From assembly GCF_041949975.1 (NCBI RefSeq), contig NZ_JBHFQG010000030.1, positions 1-48,679 on the forward strand: a stretch of DNA of 48,679 nt, written 5' to 3'. The DNA is from Alteribacillus sp041949975 (GTDB lineage Bacteria > Bacillota > Bacilli > Bacillales > Marinococcaceae). Below the pieces are notes generated by a model, which ran no database searches, had not been told where the DNA came from, and saw only the letters and a list, made by a program, of their open reading frames with translations. Each line of letters opens with the position of its first letter. Position 1 is the stretch's first letter. A program made the position numbers and the translations under genes. Below, piece after piece: positions 1 to 7,999 of the stretch.

Positions 1-10
1 AAATGCATCT

Positions 11-84
11 ACACGCAACTCCAATCTTTTTCTTGTTTCTTGGACAATTCAAGTGTAAAGGATTTTGGAGCTTGCGTGTTTTTT
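11..84 (+). terminator. Long stem-loop followed by T-run at left edge
   Basis: The arms ACACGCAA-C-TCCAA and TTGGA-GC-TTGCGTGT enclose about 45 nt that hold a smaller hairpin (CTTG...CAAG). Seven T residues follow on the plus strand. This looks like an intrinsic terminator for a plus-strand transcript starting outside the window, or the 3' end of a small structured RNA. The rest of 85-184 is AT-rich with no gene. Confidence 0.45.
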
Positions 85-181
85 TATGTCTAAATTTTTT
101 CATACCCCAACAATTATAATAGAGCCATTTTAATAAAGTTTTTTTAATACCCTACAATATAAAGCTTTCCCATAAAAAAAT

Positions 182-210
182 AAAGGGGCTGCCATCTTTA
201 GGCCAGCCCC
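182..210 (-). terminator. Terminator after hemL
   Basis: Read on the minus strand, GGGGCTGgcc and the complementary GGCAGCCCC form a GC-rich hairpin followed by TTTATTTTTTT. It lies just past the hemL stop codon and probably ends the hem operon. Confidence 0.8.
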
Positions 211-215
211 ATTTC

Positions 216-1502
216 TTATTTTATTTTTGAAAAAGCTTTTTCTGCAGCTTCTATTGTGGCTGCAATATCTTCTGCCGTATGGGCCGTAGAAAGGAACATA
301 CCTTCAAATTGAGAAGGCGGCAGTGAAATGCCTTGCTGCATCATTTCTCTATAATACTTTCCAAACAAGCCAAGGTCGGACGTTTTGGCCGAATCAAAGT
401 TAACAACTTTCTCATCAGTAAAGAAAAAGCCAATCATCGAACCAGCTCTGTTTATATGGTGTGGAATGCCATACTTAGAAGCTGCTTCGTCCAGCCCGTC
501 TGCCAGTTGCTTCCCTAGCTTTTCAAATTCATCGTAGTGTTCAGGAGTTATTTGATTGAGTGTTTCGTAACCAGCTGTCATAGCAAGTGGATTCCCAGAC
601 AATGTTCCCGCCTGATAAATTGGACCGCTCGGTGCAATTTGTTCCATAATTTCTCTTCTGCCTCCGTAAGCACCGACTGGCAGGCCGCCGCCGATCACTT
701 TCCCGAGACACGTTAAATCAGGAGTTACACCGTATACGCCCTGTGCACAGTTATATCCTGTACGAAATCCTGTCATAACTTCATCGAAGATAAGCAGGCT
801 GCCACTTTGTTCTGTAATTTGACGTACGTTTTGAAGAAATCCTTCTTCAGGAGGGACTACTCCCATATTCCCTGCAACAGGTTCCATTATTACGGCTGAG
901 ATTTCTTCTCCGTATTTCTCAAAAGCAAGCTTCAAACTATCAAGATCATTATAAGGTACTGTTAAAGTATTTTGTGCAATCGATCCCGGTACACCAGGGC
1001 TGTCTGGAAGGCCTAGTGTCGCTACTCCAGATCCAGCTTTAATAAGCAAGGAATCACCGTGGCCGTGGTAGCATCCTTCCATTTTTACTATTTTGTCGCG
1101 GCCGGTAAATCCCCGGGCTAAACGAAGTGCGCTCATCGTAGCTTCCGTACCTGAATTCACCATACGAACGACTTCTACAGACGGAACCCGATCAATCACA
1201 AGTTCGGCTAATTTTGTTTCCATCTCATGTGACGACCCAAAGCTTGTTCCTTTTTCGGTCACTTTTTTCAACTGCTCCACTACATGATCATCAGCGTGGC
1301 CGCGAATTAGCGGTCCCCAGGAAAGAACATAATCAATGTACTCATTTTCATCAAGGTCTTTAATTTTAGACCCTTTTCCTTCCGTCATATAAACAGGGGC
1401 ATGATCAACTGATTTATAAGCTCTTACTGGGCTGTTTACACCTCCAGGCATTAAAGGTTCCGCTTTGTCATAAGCAGCCTGGGATTTTTCGAAAGATCTC
1501 AT
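216..1502 (-). CDS. hemL: Glutamate-1-semialdehyde 2,1-aminomutase HemL
   Basis: Cytosolic PLP enzyme converting glutamate-1-semialdehyde to 5-aminolevulinate, the last step of the C5 pathway. The 428-residue product has the class III aminotransferase fold. It shows MPGGVNSPVRA near the N terminus, NSGTEATMSALRLARG in the cofactor-phosphate region, FDEVMTGFR, and the PLP lysine K268 in LGKVIGGGLPVG. I chose the ATG at 1502 because AAAGGAG lies 8 nt upstream; a frame extending to 1526 adds eight residues without a better ribosome site. It is the last gene of the hem operon but sits about 140 bp after hemB, with a hairpin in between, so it may be partly uncoupled. Identity is firm from motif and context. 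Confidence 0.97.
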   Translation of the reverse strand: MRSFEKSQAAYDKAEPLMPGGVNSPVRAYKSVDHAPVYMTEGKGSKIKDLDENEYIDYVLSWGPLIRGHADDHVVEQLKKVTEKGTSFGSSHEMETKLAELVIDRVPSVEVVRMVNSGTEATMSALRLARGFTGRDKIVKMEGCYHGHGDSLLIKAGSGVATLGLPDSPGVPGSIAQNTLTVPYNDLDSLKLAFEKYGEEISAVIMEPVAGNMGVVPPEEGFLQNVRQITEQSGSLLIFDEVMTGFRTGYNCAQGVYGVTPDLTCLGKVIGGGLPVGAYGGRREIMEQIAPSGPIYQAGTLSGNPLAMTAGYETLNQITPEHYDEFEKLGKQLADGLDEAASKYGIPHHINRAGSMIGFFFTDEKVVNFDSAKTSDLGLFGKYYREMMQQGISLPPSQFEGMFLSTAHTAEDIAATIEAAEKAFSKIK

Positions 1503-1560
1503 CACAAGCACTCCTTTTGCATGCATACGTTTATCACTTATTTCACCACTTCTAGGGTAT

Positions 1561-1589
1561 CAAATATGTAACGTGTTTGTCCTGTCCAA
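1561..1589 (-). promoter_or_regulatory. Possible weak sigma-A promoter before hemL
   Basis: TTGGAC (1584-1589) and TATTTG (1561-1566) are separated by 17 nt on the minus strand. The -10 is poor. It would give hemL some transcription independent of hemB. Confidence 0.25.
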
Positions 1590-1602
1590 CGTTCATTCAA
1601 AT

Positions 1603-1633
1603 AACTGCCCTTCAGTAAAACCTGAGGGCAGTT
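1603..1633 (-). terminator. Stem-loop between hemB and hemL
   Basis: AACTGCCC pairs with GGGCAGTT and is extended inward by TCAG/CTGA. It lies directly after the hemB stop. Only a short T-rich stretch (TTATTTG) follows on the minus strand, so it may attenuate rather than stop transcription into hemL. Confidence 0.4.
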
Positions 1634-1641
1634 GTTATCTC

Positions 1642-2625
1642 CTATTTGTCTTCTTCTATCCATTTTGCAGCGTCTATAGCAAAATAGGTAACGATTAAAT
1701 CAGCACCAGCACGCTTCATGCTCGTTAGTTTTTCCATAACTACTTCTTTTTCATCAATCCAACCATTCTGCGCAGCAGCTTTAATCATGGCATATTCGCC
1801 AGACACATTATAAGCAACCACTGGAAGGCCTGTTTCATTTTTAACATCCCGAACAATATCTAAATAGGACAGAGCCGGTTTAACGATTAAAAAGTCTGCG
1901 CCTTCCTTCACGTCAGATTTTGCTTCTCGCAGTGCTTCTAAACGATTAGGCGGATCCATTTGATACGTTTTGCGATCACCAAAAGAAGGAGAGCTATGAG
2001 CGGCATCACGAAATGGACCGTAAAAGGCAGATGCGTATTTTACCGCATAGGACATCACAGGAATATCACTGTAGCCTGCTTCATCAAGTCCTTTACGTAT
2101 AGCAGCAGTAAAGCCGTCCATCATGTTAGAAGGAGCGATAATATCTGCCCCGGCTTCTGCTTGTGAAACTGCCGTTTTTGTTAACAGTTCAAGAGAAGGG
2201 TCATTTAAAATAACTCCATTTTCAATAATGCCGCAGTGGCCGTGATCTGTGTACTGGCAAAGACACGTATCAGCAATTACAGTTAAACTTGGATTTTCTT
2301 CTTTAATCTGACGAATGGCCTTTTGGACAATACCGTTCTCTGCATAAGCTTCTGTGCCGCAATCATCTTTGTGGGCCGGAACCCCAAAAACAATAACAGA
2401 AAGAATGCCATGTTCTTCAAGCGTATCCATTTCCTCTTTTAAAAAATCCAAAGAGACTTGATGAACACCCGGCATAGAAGGTACTTCATTTTTCACTTTT
2501 TCCCCTTCTACCACAAAAATCGGGTAAATCAAGTCCTCTTTCCGAAGAACATTTTCTCTTACCATCGCACGAAGACCAGAAGACCGGCGCAGCCGTCGAT
2601 GTCTGTGAAACTCCATATCACTCAT
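1642..2625 (-). CDS. hemB: Delta-aminolevulinic acid dehydratase (porphobilinogen synthase) HemB
   Basis: Condenses two 5-aminolevulinate molecules to porphobilinogen. The 327-residue protein shows the metal-binding cysteine cluster (DTCLCQYTDHGHCG). It also has both active-site lysine regions, SYAVKYASAFYGPFRDA and FLIVKPALSYLDI, typical of the TIM-barrel PBGS family. I start at the ATG at 2625 (MSDMEFHRHRRLR) because AGAGGAGGAAC lies just upstream; an in-frame extension to 2655 adds ten residues that overlap this ribosome site. It is the fifth gene of the hem operon, 53 bp after hemD. The CxC...C cluster suggests a zinc-dependent form. Confidence 0.97.
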   Translation of the reverse strand: MSDMEFHRHRRLRRSSGLRAMVRENVLRKEDLIYPIFVVEGEKVKNEVPSMPGVHQVSLDFLKEEMDTLEEHGILSVIVFGVPAHKDDCGTEAYAENGIVQKAIRQIKEENPSLTVIADTCLCQYTDHGHCGIIENGVILNDPSLELLTKTAVSQAEAGADIIAPSNMMDGFTAAIRKGLDEAGYSDIPVMSYAVKYASAFYGPFRDAAHSSPSFGDRKTYQMDPPNRLEALREAKSDVKEGADFLIVKPALSYLDIVRDVKNETGLPVVAYNVSGEYAMIKAAAQNGWIDEKEVVMEKLTSMKRAGADLIVTYFAIDAAKWIEEDK

Positions 2626-2678
2626 ACTCGTTCCTCCTCTATGAAAAACTTTCAATACTTAGCTTCATTTTTCAACAT

Positions 2679-3449
2679 TCAGCACTTAACCATTGCCACT
2701 AATGCATCAACCATTCCCTCTACTGTGTATGGTTTAGCTGATCTTATATTCTTAAATCCAAATCGATCTGTTTCATTTTGTGTAATCGGACCAATACAGA
2801 TAACGGGGATGTTTTCCCACATAGAGGTCTCCATGTCTTTAAGAAAACCGCAAAAAACTTTAACCGACGATGGGCTTGCAAAGGTTAGCACATCTAAGCG
2901 TTTTTCCCTTACAAGTTGTTGTAAGGTGTATTTATTTTCATAGAGCGGAGCACTCGTGTACAAAGGCATCTCTGTAACAAGAACTCCTGCTTCATTTAAC
3001 ACAGCTGGGATCACATTTCTAGCACGTGCGCTTTTTGGAAATAACACCCGCTCTCCAGCTTTCACCTTCTTACGTAAAAGCTTTGCTAACTCTTCCGCAT
3101 AAAAATCATCAGGCATCAGGTCAATTTCCCATCCTGCTTTTTGAAGTGATTTTGCTGTTTTCCTGCCGACTGCTGCGATGCGCACATTTTTTAATAATGC
3201 AGTGTTGCTTTCTTCGAGAGCTTCTTGAAAAAAACGTACCGCATTGGCGCTGGTAAAAACAACCCAATCATAAGTGAGCTCTTTCAATATTCGCAGCTGC
3301 TGATTCCATTCTTCTTGCAAGCGTACGGGGTGAATTAAGGGAAGAACTTCAGCTGTTCCTCCCCTTTCTTCAATTAACCGAGCTAAACCAGCTGCTTGCC
3401 GGGCCGGCCTTGTGACAAGTACAGTGTACCCGGAAAGCGGCAGACTCAT
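2679..3449 (-). CDS. hemD: Uroporphyrinogen-III synthase HemD
   Basis: Cyclises and inverts ring D of hydroxymethylbilane to give uroporphyrinogen III. The 256-residue product has the expected two-lobed pattern. An N-terminal VTRPARQAAGLARLIEERGG segment is followed by VVFTSANAVRFF, VAAVGRKTA-like and LTFASPSSVKVF segments, and a late CIGPITQNE motif. This family is poorly conserved, so context matters: the ATG overlaps the hemC stop by 4 nt (ATGA), which implies translational coupling. The length is normal for Bacillus HemD. Confidence comes from combined motif and synteny evidence. Confidence 0.93.
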   Translation of the reverse strand: MSLPLSGYTVLVTRPARQAAGLARLIEERGGTAEVLPLIHPVRLQEEWNQQLRILKELTYDWVVFTSANAVRFFQEALEESNTALLKNVRIAAVGRKTAKSLQKAGWEIDLMPDDFYAEELAKLLRKKVKAGERVLFPKSARARNVIPAVLNEAGVLVTEMPLYTSAPLYENKYTLQQLVREKRLDVLTFASPSSVKVFCGFLKDMETSMWENIPVICIGPITQNETDRFGFKNIRSAKPYTVEGMVDALVAMVKC

Positions 3450-4381
3450 TGGTTATCAAGCTCCGCTTTTACTTTATCTAATATTTCTTTGGCACCTTGC
3501 TCTAAAAGAATATGAGCTGCGTCACGGCCGACCTGTTCAGGGTCTGCACCGCGCAAAGTTTCTTTTAATATCACTTTCCCATCCGGAGAACCGACAAGAG
3601 CGGTTAATTCCACTTCTCCATCCTCTTCTAAAATTGCATAACCGCCAATTGGCACCTGGCATCCACCTTCTACGGACTGTAAAAATGCCCGTTCTGCTGT
3701 TACTCTTTTTCTAACAGCTTCATCATTTAACTGAGCCAGCAGTTCAAGCACTTCCTTATCATCTTCCCTACACTCAAGCCCTAAAGCTCCCTGGCCTACA
3801 GCTGGAAGACACACATCAGGTTCGAGATACTGTGTTACAAGATCACCACCCCAGCCCATTCGTTCCAAGCCGGCAGAAGCTAAAATAATCGCATCGAAAT
3901 TTTCTTCTCTCAATTTACGAAGTCTCGTTTCGATGTTTCCGCGTATCCATTGCACTTTTAAATCCGGACGGTATGAAAGAAGCTGTGCGGAACGGCGCAA
4001 ACTGCTTGTGCCTACGATGGATCCAGCTGGGAGGTCTTCTAAACGTATATGATCGTTAGCAATGTAAGCATCCCGAGGATCCACCCGGTTTGTGATCGCT
4101 CCGATCGTAAATCCATCCTGCAGTTCACCCGGCATATCTTTCATGCTGTGCACCGCAATATCAATTTCCTTATCCTGCATGGCCTGCTCAATTTCTTTAA
4201 CGAACAACCCTTTTCCTCCCACTTTAGAAAGGGTGACATCAAGAATTTTATCTCCTTTGGTTACTATTTTTTTGATCTCATAATTATACGGAAGGCCAAG
4301 TGTTTTTAATTCACTGATAACCCATTCTGTCTGTTTCATCGCTAAGTTGCTTTTTCTAGTTCCTAATACAATGGTACGCAT
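3446..4381 (-). CDS. hemC: Porphobilinogen deaminase (hydroxymethylbilane synthase) HemC
   Basis: Polymerises four porphobilinogen units into hydroxymethylbilane in the cytosol. The 311-residue protein begins with GTRKSNLAMKQTEWV and carries AVHSMKDMPGEL, GTSSLRRSAQL and RGNIETRLRKL. The dipyrromethane cofactor cysteine is C241 in EGGCQVPIGGYA. GGAGG lies 6 nt before the ATG. hemX is 29 bp upstream and hemD overlaps downstream, so the gene sits in the middle of one transcription unit. Confidence 0.98.
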   Translation of the reverse strand: MRTIVLGTRKSNLAMKQTEWVISELKTLGLPYNYEIKKIVTKGDKILDVTLSKVGGKGLFVKEIEQAMQDKEIDIAVHSMKDMPGELQDGFTIGAITNRVDPRDAYIANDHIRLEDLPAGSIVGTSSLRRSAQLLSYRPDLKVQWIRGNIETRLRKLREENFDAIILASAGLERMGWGGDLVTQYLEPDVCLPAVGQGALGLECREDDKEVLELLAQLNDEAVRKRVTAERAFLQSVEGGCQVPIGGYAILEEDGEVELTALVGSPDGKVILKETLRGADPEQVGRDAAHILLEQGAKEILDKVKAELDNQ

Positions 4382-4410
4382 GATTTACCTCCAAAGACGT
4401 TAATAACGGT

Positions 4411-5241
4411 TTAAAAATACCAGAAGTGAAAATCTGTCAGTTCTCCAGATAAAAAGTAATTAATTAACACTAATAAAAACCCTGCCAGGTTTAATAATGT
4501 CATATTGTAACCTCTGCGTTGTCTAACAGCCCATAGATATAGATATACACTGTAAACAATCAATACTGCCCCCGATCCTAATACCTTTGCATCCAGCAAT
4601 GGCAGTTCCTCGAGCTGAATAGATGCCCATACAAATCCTAAAATTAAGCCTAGCAGCATACACGGCACTCCAAATAATGACATGAGAAAGGACAGCCGTT
4701 CCATTTTTGGCAGGTTTTCAAGCCTTAATAACTTTTTTCCCCATTGTTTCCTTTTTAATAACTGATGCTGCAGGGTATACATTGCTGCAAAAACAAAAGC
4801 CATGGTAAAAGCTGCATAGGATAATAAAATGAGCGTCACATGAACAACCAATAATTCAGATATAAGCAAATCATTTAACTCGGCCGGCACGTCTCCATCC
4901 GGTGTAAATAGGCTGAATGCCATGATGACAAATCCAACTACATTGGTAAAAAAAACGAGAAAATCCATACGGAAAAACCGATTAATTACCAAAGATAAAG
5001 TGACAAGCAGCCAGGCATAAAAAAACAGCCCTTCAAACGGTGTAATAACGGGCGGTCTGTCGAATTGCAGCGCCCGGATGAAGAAAAAGATTGTTTGCAG
5101 CACCCAGACAATAGAAAGCAACCAGAAGGCGATACGGTTCACCTTCCGGTTGTTCTGCAAAAAGTCAATAAAATATCCTAATACACTAAGGCTGTATAAC
5201 ACAATGGTCACAACATAAATAACACCGGCTGCAGCAACCAT
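4411..5241 (-). CDS. hemX: HemX, CcsA-like integral membrane protein of the hem operon
   Basis: A 276-residue polytopic membrane protein with about eight hydrophobic segments, resembling the cytochrome c assembly (CcsA/ResC) family. In B. subtilis HemX lowers the cellular level of HemA; that role is known from the family and is not visible here. The gene begins 17 bp after hemA with an AGAGGAG ribosome site and is followed closely by hemC. Hydrophobic stretches include VAAAGVIYVVTIVLYSLSVL at the N terminus and a C-terminal NLAGFLLVLINYFLSG. The heme-handling WWD motif of true CcsA proteins is not evident. Confidence 0.88.
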   Translation of the reverse strand: MVAAAGVIYVVTIVLYSLSVLGYFIDFLQNNRKVNRIAFWLLSIVWVLQTIFFFIRALQFDRPPVITPFEGLFFYAWLLVTLSLVINRFFRMDFLVFFTNVVGFVIMAFSLFTPDGDVPAELNDLLISELLVVHVTLILLSYAAFTMAFVFAAMYTLQHQLLKRKQWGKKLLRLENLPKMERLSFLMSLFGVPCMLLGLILGFVWASIQLEELPLLDAKVLGSGAVLIVYSVYLYLWAVRQRRGYNMTLLNLAGFLLVLINYFLSGELTDFHFWYF

Positions 5242-5258
5242 ATGTTAAAACTCCTCTC

Positions 5259-6653
5259 TTAGGAGCGGACTTTCACGTCTTTACCATAGGCGTAAGGGAG
5301 GAGAGAACGTTTCTTTTTACTTTTCCATTCCGTTTCTGCTTCCTCTACTTTTGCCTGCTGTTCTTCCGCTTCCTTCGCCAGTTCCACTTCTTCTTCTAAT
5401 GCAAATATCTCCGTAAACAAAGCAAGCGTTTCATCTGCATCCGGCTCCGCAGCAAGTTCTTTTGCTCTTGTGATCGGATCCCGAAGCATCTGGTTGATAA
5501 TGCTTTTTGTATGTTTACGCAACACTTTTTTTTCCCGCTCACTCAAGTCAGGAAGCTTCCGTTCAATACTTTCCATCGTTTCTGCTTGAATATTTAACGC
5601 TTTTGTACGCAAAGCAGAAATGACAGGAACTACTCCAAGGGTATGAACCCAATCTTTAAATCGAGCCAGCTCTACTTGAACCATTTCTTCTATTTTTTCA
5701 GCTTCTTGTTTCCGTTCTTCTAAATTGGCAGCTACAATGCCTTGTAAATCATCAATATCGTACAAGAAAATGTTGTCGAGGCTGTCAATCGCCGGATCGA
5801 GGTCTCTTGGAACAGCAATATCAACCATAAACAACGGCCGGCCTTTTCGCTGTTTCAACACTTTCTCTACCATCTTTTTATTAATAACGTAGTCTCCGGA
5901 GCCTGTGGAAGAAATAATAATATCAGCTTCAGCAATACTGGACTGAAGATGATCCATACTTTCGGCTTTTCCAAGAAATTTTTCAGCAAGTTCAGCAGCT
6001 TTAGCATACGTACGGTTCAAAACCGTTATTTCTGCTGCACCGCTTGAATGAAGATGCTTAGCAGTAAGCTCACTCATCTTTCCTGCACCAAGCACCATCA
6101 CATGCTTGTCCTTAAAATCACCCAAAATTTTCTTACCCAGCTCCACCGCTGCATAACTCACAGATATCGCATTGTCGTTAATTTCTGTTTCGTTGTGAGC
6201 CTTTTTCGCAAACGTTACCGCCTGTTTAAATAATTCATTAAATACTGTGCCGGTAGCTCCTTCCGCCTGAGCTAGAAGAAAGCTGTCTTTTACCTGGCCT
6301 AGAATCTGAGTCTCACCTAACACCATAGAGTCAAGGCCGGTCACAACCCGGAATAAATGCTGAATAGCTGCATCATTCTCACGGATGTTTAAATAAGAGC
6401 CAAAGTCTTCTACTGGCATTTCGAACCATTCGGATAAAAACTTTTTTATAAAATGGCGTCCGGTGTGCAGCTGATCAGCAACGGCATAAATCTCTGTCCG
6501 ATTGCATGTAGAAACAATCGTGCACTCTAAAATGCTTTTCATGCCGCGTAGCTGATGAAGCGCATCCGGAAGGGTATCTTCCTGAAACGCCAATTGTTCT
6601 CTTATTTCTACAGGGGTTGTTTTATAATCTAGCCCGGCTGCTAATATATGCAT
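5259..6653 (-). CDS. hemA: Glutamyl-tRNA reductase HemA
   Basis: Reduces Glu-tRNA(Glu) to glutamate-1-semialdehyde with NADPH, the committed step of heme synthesis. The 464-residue product shows the catalytic cysteine C50 in STCNRTEIYA, GLDSMVLGETQILGQVK, the NADPH-binding VMVLGAGKMSELTAKHL, and the C-terminal dimerisation helices. The last 40 residues or so form a charged tail rich in E, A and K, and the protein is slightly longer than the B. subtilis homologue. GGGGGTGA lies upstream of the ATG. It is the first gene of the hem operon, behind the sigma-A promoter at 6804-6831. Confidence 0.97.
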   Translation of the reverse strand: MHILAAGLDYKTTPVEIREQLAFQEDTLPDALHQLRGMKSILECTIVSTCNRTEIYAVADQLHTGRHFIKKFLSEWFEMPVEDFGSYLNIRENDAAIQHLFRVVTGLDSMVLGETQILGQVKDSFLLAQAEGATGTVFNELFKQAVTFAKKAHNETEINDNAISVSYAAVELGKKILGDFKDKHVMVLGAGKMSELTAKHLHSSGAAEITVLNRTYAKAAELAEKFLGKAESMDHLQSSIAEADIIISSTGSGDYVINKKMVEKVLKQRKGRPLFMVDIAVPRDLDPAIDSLDNIFLYDIDDLQGIVAANLEERKQEAEKIEEMVQVELARFKDWVHTLGVVPVISALRTKALNIQAETMESIERKLPDLSEREKKVLRKHTKSIINQMLRDPITRAKELAAEPDADETLALFTEIFALEEEVELAKEAEEQQAKVEEAETEWKSKKKRSLLPYAYGKDVKVRS

Positions 6654-6803
6654 GATGTGTCACCCCCACTAATTTTACTTCAAAAAGCGGATGCGCTCTA
6701 AGCCGCTGCGATCAATTTGATGTATACCGCTTATTGAACCCCAATTACTTATTTTGTACATTTTATCATTTTTAAGTTTACTACACATAGTTATACCATT
6801 TTC

Positions 6804-6831
6804 ATTATACCATGCACATTAACAGTCTCAA
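6804..6831 (-). promoter_or_regulatory. Sigma-A promoter of the hem operon
   Basis: TTGAGA (6826-6831) and TATAAT (6804-6809) with a 16-nt spacer on the minus strand, about 150 nt before hemA. A second GGTATAA follows within 20 nt. I could not confirm a PerR-type operator. Confidence 0.6.
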
Positions 6832-6909
6832 AAATTAAATGTGAACAGTCCCTGACATCTATGATAAGATGAGTAATCGATAATAACCATAAGCTGACGG
6901 AGGCCCATC

Positions 6910-7392
6910 ATGAAAAAACAAAGCATCTTCTACGGTATACTTTTGGCTGGTATCGGTCTTCTTCTGTTCATTCAAACGTGGAACCTCTCCGTGCCGGCAC
7001 AATGGCTGGAATGGCCGACCATCCTGTTGATTATAGGACTGGCCTTTACTGCTGAAGCCCTGACTTCCCGTGCTTCGCTTTCATTCCTGCCCGGAATATT
7101 ATTATTGATGATCGGTATTCATTTGCACCTTACCAGACTATTTTCTGAATGGCCTGACCATCCTGGGATGTACGGTGCGTTTGTAGGTGTTGCTATTTTA
7201 ATGGATTACTTAAAAACAAAATCTTCCGGATGGTTCAGCGGTTTATTACTATTAGCAGCAGGATCTGCTTACTTTTTTGATGAAGAGCTCTACCGCATAA
7301 CCGGGAGTACGATATTATCACAGGCTTTTCGTTTTGCTCCGTTTGTTCTATTAGGGATTGGTATTTATTTAGCTGTTTTTAAAAAAAGATAA
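6910..7392 (+). CDS. Small polytopic membrane protein, YsxD-like position
   Basis: A 160-residue protein with at least five hydrophobic segments (FYGILLAGIGLLLFIQ, TILLIIGLAFTAEAL, LPGILLLMIGIHLHL, GLLLLAAGSAYFF and FVLLGIGIYLAVF), ending in KKR. The pattern resembles the LiaF/DUF5668-type membrane domains. The function is unknown. It is transcribed on the plus strand, divergently from hemA, and occupies the slot between hemA and ysxC where B. subtilis has the membrane gene ysxD. CGGAGG precedes the ATG by 7 nt, and a plus-strand terminator follows. Confidence 0.75.
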   Translation: MKKQSIFYGILLAGIGLLLFIQTWNLSVPAQWLEWPTILLIIGLAFTAEALTSRASLSFLPGILLLMIGIHLHLTRLFSEWPDHPGMYGAFVGVAILMDYLKTKSSGWFSGLLLLAAGSAYFFDEELYRITGSTILSQAFRFAPFVLLGIGIYLAVFKKR

Positions 7393-7406
7393 ACTGGATA
7401 TTTTTT

Positions 7407-7433
7407 CCTTGCCTTTATGAGGTAAGGTTTTTT
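7407..7433 (+). terminator. Terminator of the 6910 gene
   Basis: CCTTGCCT and AGGTAAGG form a hairpin with a 5-nt loop, followed by TTTTTTATTT on the plus strand. The hairpin overlaps the convergent ysxC stop codon. Confidence 0.65.
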
Positions 7434-7999
7434 ATTTCTTTCCACGCCTCTTCTTTACCTTGGCCTGATTCTGAGGAAAATAAAATGATTTTATCATCTT
7501 TTTCCAATTCTAATGTTTCTTTTACTTGTTTTAAGTGTTTTGGCCGTTTATTTTTGGTTACTTTATCGGCTTTTGTAGCAATAACAATGACCGGAACCTC
7601 AAAATACTTCAAATACTCGTACATTTGAACGTCCTCAGCGCTCGGTTTATGTCTGATGTCTACTATCTGCACAACCCCGCAAAGCTCTTCCCGTTCAGAA
7701 AGATACGTTTCAATCATCTTTCCCCAGGAAGCTCTTTCGGTTTTTGAAACTTTCGCATAGCCATAACCTGGCACGTCCACAAATATAAGCTCATCATTAA
7801 TGTTATAAAAATTTAATGTCCGTGTTTTTCCTGGTTTCGAAGACGTATGGGCTAAATTCTTTCTGGTTAACAATGTATTGATAAATGTAGATTTCCCTAC
7901 ATTTGACCGTCCTGCCAGGGCAATTTCCGGCAGGCGGTTATTTGGGTATTGTTCTGTTTTTACGGCGCTGATGATTAGCTCCGCCTTATTTACCTTCAT
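7415..7999 (-). CDS. ysxC: Ribosome-biogenesis GTPase YsxC/EngB
   Basis: Essential GTPase needed for 50S ribosomal subunit assembly. The 194-residue protein has a P-loop GRSNVGKSTFIN, a switch-region T in SSKPGKTRTLNFYN, G3 DVPGYGYAKVS, G4 TKADK and G5 SSESGQGKEEAW. The ATG at 7999 (MKVNKAELIIS) follows GGGGGAGGAAC; a longer frame to 8017 adds six residues and would swallow this site. The start lies inside the 3' end of lonA (14-nt overlap), so the two are probably translationally coupled. Confidence 0.97.
   Translation of the reverse strand: MKVNKAELIISAVKTEQYPNNRLPEIALAGRSNVGKSTFINTLLTRKNLAHTSSKPGKTRTLNFYNINDELIFVDVPGYGYAKVSKTERASWGKMIETYLSEREELCGVVQIVDIRHKPSAEDVQMYEYLKYFEVPVIVIATKADKVTKNKRPKHLKQVKETLELEKDDKIILFSSESGQGKEEAWKEIKNLTS

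Noticed and set aside
2458..2943. 161-codon plus-strand open frame across hemB and hemD
   Set aside because: Antisense to two well-supported genes and the gap between them; no domain recognised.
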